A stretch of DNA of 64,000 nt from Phaseolus vulgaris (lineage: Eukaryota; Streptophyta; Magnoliopsida; Fabales; Fabaceae), in contig NC_023749.2 in the NCBI RefSeq assembly GCF_000499845.2, forward strand, positions 40,717,660 through 40,781,659, read 5' to 3'. Shown piece after piece: positions 1-9,933 of the stretch (the stretch's first letter is position 1; each line of letters opens with the position of its first letter). Below the pieces are notes generated by a model. The model was not told where the DNA came from. It saw only the letters and a list, made by a program, of their open reading frames with translations, and did not search any database. The translations under genes and the position numbers were made by a program.

Positions 1-890
1 GAGCAGAATGCCAGAGCTGACCTGCTTGCAAAGCTGGCCAGCTCAGGCAAGGGGGGTAGACAGAGGACAGTGATCCAGGAGACTCTCAAAGCTCCGCGTA
101 GATTCGTGGAAGACAACAGGGTGGACGTCCTCCAAATTTATACATCCAGGGGAAAACCAAGGAGTCATTGCTCTTTGACCCAGGATACGCAGAGGGCGCC
201 CCGCATCAGCACATACGCGGACGCGCTCGAAGAAGGGCAGATGCAGGTATGCGTTCTGACCAGGGGAGACACCTGGATGACGCCCTACAAGCGATACCTG
301 GCGGATGGCGCTCTCCCAGTGGAGCCTGAAGAAGGTAAAAAAGTCAAAAGAAATGCCGCAAGGTATACTTTGGTGGATGGGGTGCTCTTCAGGCACGGTT
401 TCACCCACCCTATCCTAACATGCGTCAGTGGCGATGAGTGCACCAGGATAATGGCGGAACATTATCCTCTACTATGGAGACGCCTTTCAGTTTGGTTTAC
501 GGGTCGGACACGATGATCCCGGTAGAAATACATGAGAGCTCGCCACGTTTTCAAAACTTTGTGGCGGAGGAATCCAATGAAGAGAGGCGGGTAAACCTGG
601 ATCTGCTAGACGAGGCCAGGGAAGAAGCTAGAATAAAGGCTGAAGCGACGAAGAGAAGAGTAGAGCGACAATATAGCTCTAAGGTGAAGCCGCGACAGTT
701 TCAGGTCGGCGACCTAGTCATGAGGAAAGCTCACCCATACGAGTTGGAGAATAAGCTGTCTCCCAAGTGGACCGGACCCTTCAGAGTTACCGAGGCTAAG
801 GGCAACGGTTCGTACAACCTGGAGACTTTAGATGGAGGTCCTATTCCGCGCAGTTGGAATGCAGCCAACTTAAAATTTTATTTCAGTTGA
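1..890 (+). pseudogene. TAT-1 pol fragment: archaeal-type RNase H end and internally deleted integrase
   Basis: The reading frame opens at base 1 with the last residues of the archaeal-type RNase H (ENAR-like ADLLAKLASSGKGG) and runs through the linker VLFRHGFTHPILTC into the start of the integrase zinc domain. At about 457-466 it jumps straight to the end of the integrase core (TMETPFSLVYGSD), then runs to the normal C-terminus LKFYFS at 890. Aligned to TAT-2 (39299-40795), about 0.6 kb is missing, including the HHCC finger and the D,D,E residues. The jump also changes frame: one frame ends at 516 and the distal part reads from 438. The downstream piece keeps the C-terminal DNA-binding region (VGDLVMRKAHPYELENKLSP). 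Dead integrase; the deletion is specific to this copy. Confidence 0.9.
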
Positions 891-1398
891 CTTATGTAAC
901 CAGTTATGTAACAATTTAGTTGAAGGGGACGCTCTTTTTCCCTCTCGGGGGTTTTTTAATGAGGTCACCCTAATAAAGGTAAAACCAATTTGAGAAAAAG
1001 AAGTGCCTTGGTTTTTAGCCTGTATCTTTCTCCGTTTGAAGTAAGGAAAGGCGTCGCCAAGAGAAGGCGTCGCCAAGAGAGAAGGCGTTGCCAAGAGAGA
1101 AGGCGTCGCCAAGAAAGAAGGCGTCGCCAAGAAAGAAGGCGTCGCCAAGAAAGAAGGTGCCACCTAGGTCAAGGCGTCGTCAAGAAAGAGGGCGTCGCCT
1201 GGATGGAGGCGGGCGCCGCTGATGAGCAGGACGAAAGGAAAGTGCGCAGTACATGAAGCATATGCAAAGTAAAGTGGCGTTGCAAAAAATCAAGTATGAT
1301 ATTGAAAAGTTGTTGTTACAAACAATGATCAATACAATGGGAGTAGTACAAACGGAGCAAACGCTACAAATCATGCAAAAACACGAACAAGCCATCCC
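891..1398. repeat. Non-coding spacer with a GGCGTCGCC minisatellite
   Basis: Between the pol stop and the end of antisense gene A there is no supported gene. From about 1049 to 1205 a unit of roughly 17 bases built on AAGGCGTCGCCAAGA is repeated about nine times, with drift. TAT-2 has a shorter version (about 40953-41085) and TAT-3 a remnant (about 30583-30663), so the copy number changes within the family. The core GGCGTCGCC is a near palindrome (GGCGNCGCC). Confidence 0.8.
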
Positions 1399-2363
1399 TC
1401 AGTGGTCATCAGAGTTATCACTGGAGGAAGGCGAAGCCCCTTTCCCAGCCCGCGGAGCTCGAGTAAGTCGTATCCTTTTTTCTTGGTTTATTTTCGAACC
1501 TGCACCAAGGGAGAAGATGTGTTAGAGACACCATGAAGCAAGACATGCACATACAGAAAGCAATGAAGGCCGAGTTTTCTAAGGCAGTGGGTCTTACATA
1601 TGTACTTCTCAAGAGTCCCAGCGTTGAACTCCAGGTTGATCACCGTGGCAGAGTCAAAACCTCCCGCCTCAGCAAGAATCCGGCAAGCTATTTGACCACT
1701 TGGAGCCAGCTTCTTGAGGGGTTTGGCTTTGAGGGCCTTCTCCTCTCTCACCCAGTACAGTGGAAACCCATCCAGAGCGTCGGGAACGAGGTCAGTACGA
1801 CAGATCTTGAAGAACCGGCCTTTCCACCCGGTGAACGAGCTTTGGAAGGGTGTGAAGAGGACTCTCCCAGGTACATTGCTGAGAGTCACCCAGAGGTTGT
1901 GCCTCTGCCTCTTCACCTCAAAGAAGTGAAGAAAGAGGTCAACCGAGGGTGCACAACCCAGGAACCCGAAGAGGATGTCGAAGGCTTTGACAAAGGCCCA
2001 GCTGTTGGGATACAACTGGGCCGGAGCAACGTTGATCTCCGTCAGCAGTTCCTTCTCAAACCGGGAGAAGGGTAGGCGCACTCCGATGGTCTTGAACACC
2101 ACCTGGTAAAAGTAAAAGAAAGGGACCCCGTCGTTGGCCCGTTCGTCTCCACACACTGGCTCGCCCAGAGTGCAAGGGAGCACAGCGATATCGTCATCGT
2201 GCCTCCTTGCGAAGGCCCGGTGGTCATAAGAACATGACTCCCCTTTGTGCTCCCGTATGGCCCTGGTAGAGAGTAAGCATGAACACTCATCAAGAAGTTC
2301 ACTTGAAGCCCAGGGGTACAAATCCTTGGGACGGACCCTGGATGAAGCAGCATGAGAAGACAT
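1399..2363 (-). CDS. TAT-1 antisense gene aORF-A, two exons, Transposase_28-like, intact
   Basis: Gene on the strand opposite to pol. Exon 1 (2363 down to 1598) starts MSSHAASSRVRPKDLYPWAS; the ATG is aligned in TAT-3 and TAT-0. The intron is 1597-1500 (GTAAG donor, TTGGTGCAG acceptor, phase 1) and exon 2 is 1499-1399, ending in a TGA. Predicted protein is 288 residues. Residues about 60-205 carry the conserved core (VPFFYFYQVVFK, PNSWAFVKAFDIL, FLHFFEV at 144-150, GFPLYW near 200), which I recognise as the Pfam 'putative gypsy type transposon' family (Transposase_28). Exon 2 encodes a basic stretch followed by an acidic serine tail (SPSSSDNSDD). The intron is not removed from the sense genomic RNA because it lies on the other strand, which explains how it survives retrotransposition. 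Function unknown. This is the only intact copy of A in the window. Confidence 0.8.
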
Positions 2364-3686
2364 TCTTTAACAAGATCAGGGATTTCAAGGGTGTGGGGAG
2401 AGATTGCTGGAACAACCCTTCGTGAGAAAGAAAGGGTGCAAGAAGAAAGGGTGCAAGAAGGAAGGGTGCGAGAAGAGAGAACGTAAGTAGGTTATGAAGA
2501 GTGGGAAAATGATGAGGATCGTTTCAGAGTTTGAAGAGTTAAATAAAGCGGTTAGAGCGCCAAACGACGCGTATGGATGCACCGCACGATTGATCCACGT
2601 GGCACAAGATGAAAAGATGACCCTGGCACCACTGGTGAAGATCTGAAAGCATCATGTCAATAGAGTATCCAGTGGTACTACGCGCCGTCGAAAGTGGGTC
2701 AGGGGCACAGCAGGAGTCAGAACTCAATGAAATGACTGAATGTCCCATAAGCCATACAGAAAGCGCCACATGGATCAAGTTGAATGACTGGACGTCCCAT
2801 CAGCTATACAAGGAGCGCCTCGTGGAAGATACGGGAAGGACCTTGAGCTCCTCGCCACCCCAGGCATCGACCAAGCCCAAGGTCAAAGTCAATGTCAAAT
2901 TAGGGACGACGCCCGAGGCAACACTAGCGTGAAATGCCCGAGGCGTCGCCTGGAATGACATAAAGGACGACGCCGGCACGAGACGTCGCAGGCGTCGTCA
3001 ACCCAAACATTAGCAGGGTCGCCCCCCCGATACCCACAGGTAGGAAAGACTGTGGACGGAGACGAAAGTGAAGGAGGCAGAGTTAGTTGCTGGCGTTATC
3101 TCCCCGATACCCACGGGTAGGAAAGACTGTGGAGGGAGATAAGATCGTCAAACGCCAGCGAATTGCTGGCAGGGTGTTCCCCGATACCTATGGGAAGGAA
3201 AGACCATAGAGGGAACGAAACCCCCCCCAAAGCACTCGACGTTTTAGACACCCAGGGAGGATACGGCGCTACTGTAGCAGGCCTCTCCTTAGGCGTGGGC
3301 GCCGGGGGCTAAGAATCAGGGAGAGAACCGTTTCAGTGTTAGAAACACCTCGTGGACGATACGGCGTCACTAGGTGAGCCTCTCCACGGGCGTGAGGGTT
3401 GGCACGCGACCTTTCTCGGTCATACAAAGCCGCCCGACGAAGCAAAGAAGCGAATATGATACAAACAGAACAACCGAAGCGTAAGAAGGCAAAAGATGAG
3501 AATAAGATCGCACAAGCAGAATTGTATATGGCAAAGACACAAAAGCAATCATACGAACACCCAAATTTGCAGCAAGACTACGGATAGTGCAAAGAATTAC
3601 AAGTTTGAACAGAGAAAGTCAAAGGCAAGCGTAAAGAATAAAGGAATTAAGCTTGAAAGTGAAGATGGCGGTTGAGAGGCAGCGGC
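2364..3686 (-). promoter_or_regulatory. TAT-1 aORF-A upstream region: TATA-like box, G-box and LTR-end-like repeats
   Basis: Read on the - strand, the ATG at 2363 is preceded by a TATA-like TTTATTTAA (2539-2547, about 175 bases upstream) and a G-box CCACGTGG (2595-2602). TAT-3 and TAT-2 keep the same two sites at the same spacing. Farther out (about 2830-3230) come TTGACTTTGACC-type runs, GGCGTCGCC units and three copies of a motif TCTTTCCTACCCGTGGGTAT, all like the U3 end of the TAT LTR. From about 3235 to 3400 two copies of the CGTATCGTCC / GAGAGGC block follow. No gene is supported here. Confidence 0.6.
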
Positions 3687-5972
3687 TCAGTCATCCACGT
3701 CCATGGGCACGACCTTCCCGTCGACGACATGGTGCATGGGGTCGCAGTTCGATATATTGATGCCAGGGTTCTCACAGGACACCTGGGTCAGAGCCTCCTG
3801 GAACCCCTCCTCGAAAGTACCCGCCATCTCCTGGATAAGGGACTTTTTCTCCTTCTCCAGCTCCTCAACGGCAGCATCCCCAGAGGTCACCTGCTTCTCC
3901 AGAGCCTCTTTCTCAACGCGAAGTCGACTGACCTCGACCTGTAGCTTGTCGTAGTCAGCCCGGAGAAGGTCCATAGCTTTGGCCTGCGTGGCCATTTCCC
4001 CCTCCATCCGCTCCGTCTTCTCAGCCTGCTCACGGCAACGATCCTTCAGGTCCTTTTGAATTTCTGCATCAGCTTTGAGCAATTCCTGAAGGCCCGTTAC
4101 CTGGACTTGGAGGGCGACTTCACGAGTAAAAAAGCCAGCCTAGAGCTCCAATGCCTCTGCTAGTTGCCTCTCAGTTTCTGCTTTGGACTCTTGCGCTTGC
4201 TTCAGAGAGGTTTGGTAAGTTTTGTTCTGGCGCCCCAGGGTCCTCATTTCCTCCTCCAGAGTAGTCGCCTTTGTTTCCAAGGCTTGGAGAGTTTGAGCTT
4301 GCATAACCGCGTTTCTGGTCTGGGCGCGCCATTCAAGGGCCACCGCTAAGAAGGCCCCCAAGTAGAAGGGCATGCCTTCCTTCCTGTCGGTGCCCTCTGG
4401 CAGAGTCCCGCCGCTGAAGCCCCTCATTAGATGCATAATCGGAGGAGGGATGGCGATGAAGTCAGGGGCGGCAGCGACGGAAGCAGGGGAAGCAATGGTT
4501 TCTGCCGGCGGCGGAGGCGGGGCAGATTCGGCGCCTTCGCCCCTTTCCTCTTGGAGTGTCATGGGGGGGAGTGAGGTCGCGCTCGGGGGGTTATCCATGA
4601 AGGGGTTCCCTCCCTGGGGCGACGCCTCTACCGAAAGAGGAACCCGCGCAGATTTTCTTCTTCTGAAGGGAGCCACGCCTTCTGAGTCCTCATCATCTGA
4701 AAGAACCTCCAAAACCCGTTTCCCTTTGTCAAGGGGGGTTGGAGCCGGTGACGAGGCCGCGGCTAGGGGAACAGCGGCGATGGGTAGAGGAGAGCGAGGA
4801 GTCTGAAGTACTGCAAGGCTGTGAGGAGACGACGGAGGTGAACTCAAGGTAGCCTCGGCGGAGATTGGAGGAGGCGGCGACAGAGTCGGTGGGGAAACCG
4901 GATCAGCAGCAAGGGTGGAGGAGGCGCCCGCCTTGGCGGTGCGTGCCTCCTTCATTTCCTTCGCCAGCATCATTGTCTTGGAAGCGCCCATCACCGATCC
5001 TACGTCAAGACAGACCAAACAGCAAGAATTAAGACCAAAGCAGCTATGCAAAACTACAACACACATGGAGGCGTGAAATGCAAGTAATATAGCACAATAT
5101 AAAATGAGTATAAGAGTCCGGAGAAACAAACGTTCGATAGCACGCTGTTCACAACAAGGAAGATGAGGGGAGAGCCCCTTACCAAAATAGGTGGTCAGGG
5201 CGTGAGCATTCTACTCGCTAGCGACCAGCTTCAAGGTATCAAAAACGATCCCCAACCCGGCCAAGGCTTTGCTTACCTCCCTATCGGCGGGAGATAGTTC
5301 TTCCAGGGTTTTGGCCCTGAGCAATTTAGGGCGTTCCGTCCAGTAAAGAGGAAAGCCATCCAGAGTTGTGGGATCGTGCTTGGCGCTGCACACCCTGAAG
5401 AACTTCCCTTTCCAGTTCTTGTAAGAATTCTGGAAGAGGGAGAGGAGGATCCTTCCCGCGATCCCGGAAAAGCTTACCCAGAAGCTCTTCCCCTGCTTCT
5501 TCACCTCAAAGAAATGCAGGAAGACGTCTACAGAAGGGGGAATACCCAGGTGTCCACAAAGAATTTGAAAACCCCTCACGAATGCCCAGCTGTTGGGATG
5601 AAGCTGGGCGGGGGCAGTGTTGATTTCAGTGAGAAGCTCCCGTTCGAAGGGAGTGAACGGGAGACGCACTCCTACGCGCTTGAACACACTCTGGTACATG
5701 AAGAAGAAGGGTTTCCCCTTTCTAGGTCTGTCGTCCAAACAAACAGGTTCCCCAAGCCTGCCGGGACGGACGAATATGTGGGCGTCGTGTGTGCGGTAGA
5801 AGGCGTTAAAGTTGTACAAATGGGGATCCCCCCAGTGAACTTCCAGGTCCTGGAAGGAAGTCAGGCTGGTGCATTCACTCAGGAGCTCGTCGGGGGCCCA
5901 GGGGTAGAAGGCTTTGTAGTTGGACTTGGGGGTCGTGGGGGAAGAATCAGGCTCCGCGTTCGCGCGCGTCAT
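3687..5972 (-). pseudogene. TAT-1 antisense gene aORF-B, two exons, coiled-coil protein, two nonsense codons
   Basis: Exon 1 runs 5972 to 5183 (start MTRANAEPDSSPTTPKSNYK) with the Transposase_28-like core (FLHFFEVKKQGKSFWVSFSG). An in-frame TAG lies at 5211-5213, eleven codons before the splice site. Intron 5182-5000 (GTAAGG donor, ACGTAG acceptor, phase 1). Exon 2 (4999-3687) starts GSVMGASKTM, then has a Pro/Ser-rich stretch, a SUMO-interaction-like VLEVLSDDEDSEG next to a basic RRRKSARVP, and a long heptad-rich coiled coil. A second TAG is at 4140-4142 where relatives read CAG. It ends DGKVVPMDVDD. Apart from the two stops the frame is open for about 700 codons. Paralogue of aORF-A; subtype alpha, like TAT-3. 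Function unknown. Confidence 0.75.
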
Positions 5973-6664
5973 GGTGAAAATAGATAACTGGAGAAAGAAG
6001 AGAGGAAAAAGGGTTTAGCAAGTGTAGCCATGGCAAGAAGGGGAAAGAGCCCCAGGAAACATCACCCACGCGAGAAAACCCAGAGGAGGAAGAAGAAGTG
6101 GAGAAACGCAGTAATGCACGAATAACAACAGTCCCAGGCAGTTCAATGAATCATCTAATGCGACGAAAGGGAAGAGTCATGAGCACTCGAAATCGTACCT
6201 TTGCTATTGGAATGGAGGCAGTAGAAGAGTGCAGGAAGGAGAGAATCGCGATTGCAGAGAAAAAGGGTTTTGAAGGCGATGAACAGTGCGGAGTGCAGAG
6301 CAAATGAATGTAACAGTAGGGTGAGCGTGGGGTTTGGAGTAACTTAAACGTTACATTTCGCAACTCAAGAGGCGCTAACTGAGGGTCGTGGGATCGTGCC
6401 ACGCGTCAGAGGATCAATTGCCCAAGGGAAACGCAAAGGTCTCTGAAGGATGGCCACGCGATCAAGGGTAGCTCAAAAGGTGTTATCATCCTCGTTTCAG
6501 AGGAGGTCAAATCAATCAGTAAGAGCACTCTTAGGGTACAGAAAGCGTCACGTCAACAATTCGAGAATTGTTGAGTCAGCAGGGAATGACACGTCATCAG
6601 GATGGCACGTGGACGGCGTGGGCAAGGCTTTAGTCTTTACGCTGAAGACAAGTCTTCAGCTTAA
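5973..6664 (-). promoter_or_regulatory. TAT-1 aORF-B upstream region
   Basis: Non-coding stretch between the aORF-B start and the polypurine tract. On the - strand it holds the 5' leader and promoter of aORF-B. The element AATGTAACGTTTAAGTTACT (RC near 6335-6355) is conserved in TAT-3 (25460-25485) and TAT-0 (10262-10285). CACGTGG-type boxes follow (for example near 6605). The terminal part has the stem GAAGACAAGTCTTC just before the polypurine tract. No TATA box is obvious. Confidence 0.5.
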
Positions 6665-6678
6665 GACTAGGGGGCTTG
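6665..6678 (+). other. TAT-1 polypurine tract
   Basis: GACTAGGGGGCTTG lies immediately before the 3' LTR start TGTACCGTCC, the position of the plus-strand primer in LTR elements. The equivalents are GACCGGGGGCTTG in TAT-2 and the reverse complement CAAGCCCCCCAGTC in TAT-3 and TAT-0. Confidence 0.75.
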
Positions 6679-7866
6679 TGTACCGTCCCGTATCCGGGGC
6701 GTTGACTAAGTCAAAGTCAAAGTCAACGGCTGGAGAGTCAAAGTCAACCCAAGGCGTCGCCTAGGTGGAGAGACGCCAAGAGGAAGCATCGCCAAGGCAA
6801 GGCGTCGCCTAGGTGAAGGCGTCGCCCAACCAGGGCGTCGCCAGATCAAACGGTGCTGAAGCAAGGCAATCACGGTGCGGTTCCCCGATACCCATGGGTG
6901 GGAAAGACCATGGAGGGAGCGAAGCCGTGGGAAGGCCTCAGGTCCCAATAGCACGGGGCAGCGATAAAGAGAAGGGAAAGGTGGCTTCAAGGCCATAGTA
7001 ATAGTACCAGTGAAGGGCAGTCTGACTCGTGAAGTGCTTCTGCCGCCCCAGAGACGCCTGTGGGGCAGATACGACTCAAGAGGAAGGTCACGCCCAGGGC
7101 AGCCGGGTGCAGGGTACAAGAGGAAGGCAGAGACGCTCTCAAAGTAAGTGACTAGATACTTGGGTGCATGAGTTGGCACCCAAAAAGTCACCCCTAGCGC
7201 AGTAGCACTCCCAAGCAGGAGGACTCACACGTAGAAACGCCCCCAGATGGGGTCATGGCGTCGTGAGGCCGTCCACGTGTACGACAGCCATACCAGAATA
7301 GAAACACCCTTTAGTCAGGTGCCAGGTAATTAAAAGTCATTCAATATAGTTTCCCTTTCGAGCATTCAGGTACTATAATGGCTCCCGAGCGTTTCGACGT
7401 CTTAAATGCGCTACGTTTTCTAATTAAGCGCTTTAATGAGTGCGTTACGTTTGTAATTAAAAGCGCTTTAAGGCGCTTTAAATGCTTGGGTAGTTTAAAT
7501 AGCGCGGAGAATGTTGGAAAAAGGGTTCGAACTTTCTGCAAATTTACGAGAGCTCTCTAGTTGCTTGCTCGTGCTTCATTAGTTACGAACAAGGGACTCG
7601 GGAATATTTTTGTCTGAGAGAGAATACAGATACACAGTACACAATTATTTCTTACCACCTTCAGAGTGCCATACGCGGTGCTCAGAGACGGAGGTGAATA
7701 GTTTTGGTGTTTCTTGCTGGCTGACTTGAGCGTCGGAGTGCAAACGGCCGCTAGAGCGCCTCTTTGTCCTCTTTTTTGCAGGAATCCACGGGCAATCAGT
7801 GGGAAGGAGTCCCTAGCTGACGGTTGAGGTCGCGCACGAAGACGTCCCGGTCAACCGGACGGAACA
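6679..7866 (+). repeat. TAT-1 3' LTR (1188 bp)
   Basis: Begins TGTACCGTCCCGTATC and ends GGTCAACCGGACGGAACA. The first and last ten bases are inverted repeats with one mismatch. The left part holds TTGACTTTGAC runs (reversed), GGCGTCGCC units and the CCCATGGGTGGGAAAGACCA motif. A TATA-like ACTATAATGG lies near 7371-7380, followed by a cluster of GCGCTTTAA palindromes. ACTTGAGCGTCGGAGTGC occurs at 7724-7741, and the end region matches the LTRs of TAT-2 and TAT-3. Confidence 0.92.
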
Positions 7867-8407
7867 AAAGTCATTTAATACAGTTTCCATTTCGAGCGTT
7901 TAAGGTACTATAAATGCTCCCAAGCGTTTTTAACGTCTTAAATGCGCTGAACGTTTCATAATTCAATGCGCTAATTGAATGCGCTACGTTTTACAATTAA
8001 AAGCGCTTTAAGGCGCTTTGAATGCGGGAGTAGCTTAAATAGCGCTTTGAATGTTGGAAACGGGGTTCAAACTTTTGGCAAATTTTCCAGAGACACTCTA
8101 GTTGCTTGCTCGAGCCTTGAGGTTACGCACAAGGGACTAGGGAAAGATCTTTGCCAGAACGAGAAAAATATACACTAGACACAGTTCCATTTAACCACCT
8201 TCAGAGTACCCTTCACGGTGCTCCGATACGGACGTGCATAGTTTTTTGGTGTTTCTTGCTGGCTGACTTGAGTGTCGGAGTGCAAACGGCCGCTAAGGCG
8301 CCCTTTTGTCCTTCTTTGCAGGAATCCATAGGTAACCAGTGGGAAGGAGTCCCTAGCTGACGGTTGAGGTCGCGCACAAAGACGTCCCAGGTCAACCCGA
8401 CGGAACA
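7867..8407 (+). repeat. 3' part of a diverged TAT-type LTR that hosts TAT-1
   Basis: Starts in mid-LTR (AAAGTCATTTAATACAG), passes a good TATA box (ACTATAAATG, about 7907-7916) and ends GGTCAACCCGACGGAACA at 8407. It is related to the TAT-1 LTR but clearly diverged (by eye roughly four-fifths identical), so it is another subfamily. It is the host of TAT-1. To its right copia coding sequence begins at once (8408), so this LTR or its parent element is inserted in COP1. Whether it is a solo LTR or the end of a full element cannot be seen; its left half is outside the window. Confidence 0.8.
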
Positions 8408-8729
8408 GGTAGCTTAGTGTGAAAATCATCCAGGTATGTAGGGGGTCGTCGTGAACGTGATGAGCGTCTTGGCTGTGTCCATGTATCCAGGGCAGTGGTA
8501 GGAGGTGGTGGAGTGTTTGGAATCTCCATAGAAGTCGGATCAAAGAAAAAATCACAATTCGAATCATAGTTAGGGGGAAGAGGAAGGGATAAATTGTTGG
8601 GATGTTGTTGAGAATCATGATTCAAATTGTATGGAAAATGATTTTCATGAAAGACAATGTTTCTTGAGACCTTAATGGTATGCTTAGTTAAATTTAAGAA
8701 AAGGTAACCTTTAGTATTAGGTTGAAAGT
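8408..8729 (-). pseudogene. COP1 pol fragment: integrase-RT linker
   Basis: The - strand encodes the copia segment after the integrase core: KGYLFLNLTKHTIKVSRNIV, then a proline/serine-rich linker and the RRSSRSRRPPTYLDDFH motif that precedes RT in copia polyproteins. The frame is open from 8729 down to the junction at 8408, where a TAT-type LTR interrupts it a few residues after DDFHTKLP. It is the downstream continuation of the pol region at 60524-61727, with TAT-0 between them. Confidence 0.85.
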
Positions 8730-9919
8730 TGTTCCTGCCGGTTGACCTGGGTACGTCTTTCTGTGCAACCTTGCCCGTCTGCTAGGTCACCCCTTTCTGG
8801 TAATCTGCGAACACCTGCAAAGAAGTGAACAAATGGGTGCCCTAGCGGCCGTTTGCACTCCGACGCTCAAGTCAACTAACAAGAAACACCAAAACTATGC
8901 ACCTTCGTATCGAAGCACCGTGAAAGGCACTCTGAAGGTGGTAAAGAACTGTACATTGTGTGCTGTTTTCTAGTTCTGGCAAACAATCCTTCTCTAGTCC
9001 CTTGTGCGTAGCCTCAGGGCTCGAGCAAACAACTAGAGTGTGTTCTGGGAAAAATTTGCCAAAAGTCCGATCCTTGCTTTGAACGTTCAAAAACCCTTTA
9101 ATGCCACCCTGCATTAAACACGTCTTAAAGTGCATTTAAGGTGCTTTAAGGCGCATTTAACACGTTTCCTTAAAACCTTTAATGGAGGCATTTAAAGTGT
9201 TTTTAATGCGTTTGAAACGTTAACTTGAATAAAAACATACCTGATGAGGAAACATTAATGTTCCCTCATTTACTGCCTTCGCTAACTTCTCGCTGACTCA
9301 CTAGCCTTTCGCTGACTTGATTACTATCACACGTGGAGGGCCTCATGGCGCCGTATCCCAATCTTAGGGACATTCTGTCGCGTGAGTTCCCCCCTTCTCC
9401 AAGTGCCGCTGGCGCAGGGGGTGACATTCTGGGTGCCAACTCATGCCTCCCAGGTTTTAGCCACTCACCCTGGGAGTGTATCTACCTTCCTCTCGCACCA
9501 CGCACCTGGTTCATCCTTGGGCATGACCCTCTCTTGGGTCGTAACTATCCCAAGGATCACCCTGAGGTGACGTGGGCTTCACGAGCCAGGATACTCCCCA
9601 CTGGTATTGGAACTATGGCCTTGAAGCCACCTCTATTAGTATTATAACTGCGGCCTTAAAGCCATCTTTCTCTTCTCTTTAACTTGGCTTCTGGCGATTT
9701 CGTCCCCTCCACAGTCTTTCCTACCCGTGGGTATTGGGGGGCGATGCCATCAGTGCCTTATATTGGCGACGCCATCAGCGCCTTATACTGGCGACTCCCC
9801 TCTACTAGCGACGCCTCTTCTTCTTGGCGAAGCCTCATCCTTCTTCCTCGGGCCCCTCACGGGGTCCCACCGTATCTTTGACTTTGACTTTAGTCAACGC
9901 CCAGGGACGGGACGGTACA
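8730..9919 (-). repeat. TAT-0 3' LTR (1190 bp, reverse orientation)
   Basis: On the + strand it starts TGTTCCTGCCGGTTGACC and ends GACGGGACGGTACA; it pairs with 58568-60523. It includes the ACTTGAGCGTCGGAGTGC-type motif (reverse complement near 8857-8875), the TTTAAGGCGCATTTAA palindrome cluster (about 9120-9210), and a GGCGACGCC-rich stretch (about 9755-9845). A TCTTTCCTACCCGTGGGTAT motif lies near 9715. Confidence 0.9.
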
Positions 9920-9933
9920 CAAGCCCCCCAGTC
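9920..9933 (-). other. TAT-0 polypurine tract (reverse complement)
   Basis: CAAGCCCCCCAGTC directly after the LTR end on the + strand; on the element's own strand this is GACTGGGGGGCTTG before TGTACCGTCC. Confidence 0.7.

Larger units (their letters stand above)
1..7866 (+). mobile_element. TAT-1: Tat-lineage Ty3/gypsy retrotransposon, 5' part outside the window
   Basis: On the + strand come the end of the archaeal-type RNase H and a shortened integrase (1-890). Then follow two genes on the opposite strand (1399-2363 and 3687-5972), a polypurine tract just before 6679, and the 3' LTR 6679-7866. TAT-2 shows the same order, and TAT-3 and TAT-0 show it in mirror image. The element sits in a related LTR: sequence resumes in mid-LTR at 7867. 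The five bases after the 3' LTR are AAAGT, the expected right target-site duplication; the left copy is off the window. About 0.6 kb of integrase is missing, so this copy cannot integrate on its own. Confidence 0.9.

Noticed and set aside
1049..1205. CRISPR array
   Set aside because: Units of about 17 bases with no unique spacers, in plant retrotransposon DNA; it is a minisatellite.
5376..5987. 203-codon + strand frame opposite aORF-B of TAT-1
   Set aside because: Mirror of the real antisense exon; no family resemblance and broken in the other copies.
6679..9919. Terminal inverted repeats TGTACCGTCC / GGACGGTACA as ends of a DNA transposon
   Set aside because: They are LTR ends of elements in opposite orientation. 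Primer site, polypurine tract, gag-pol and 5-bp duplications fit LTR retrotransposons.
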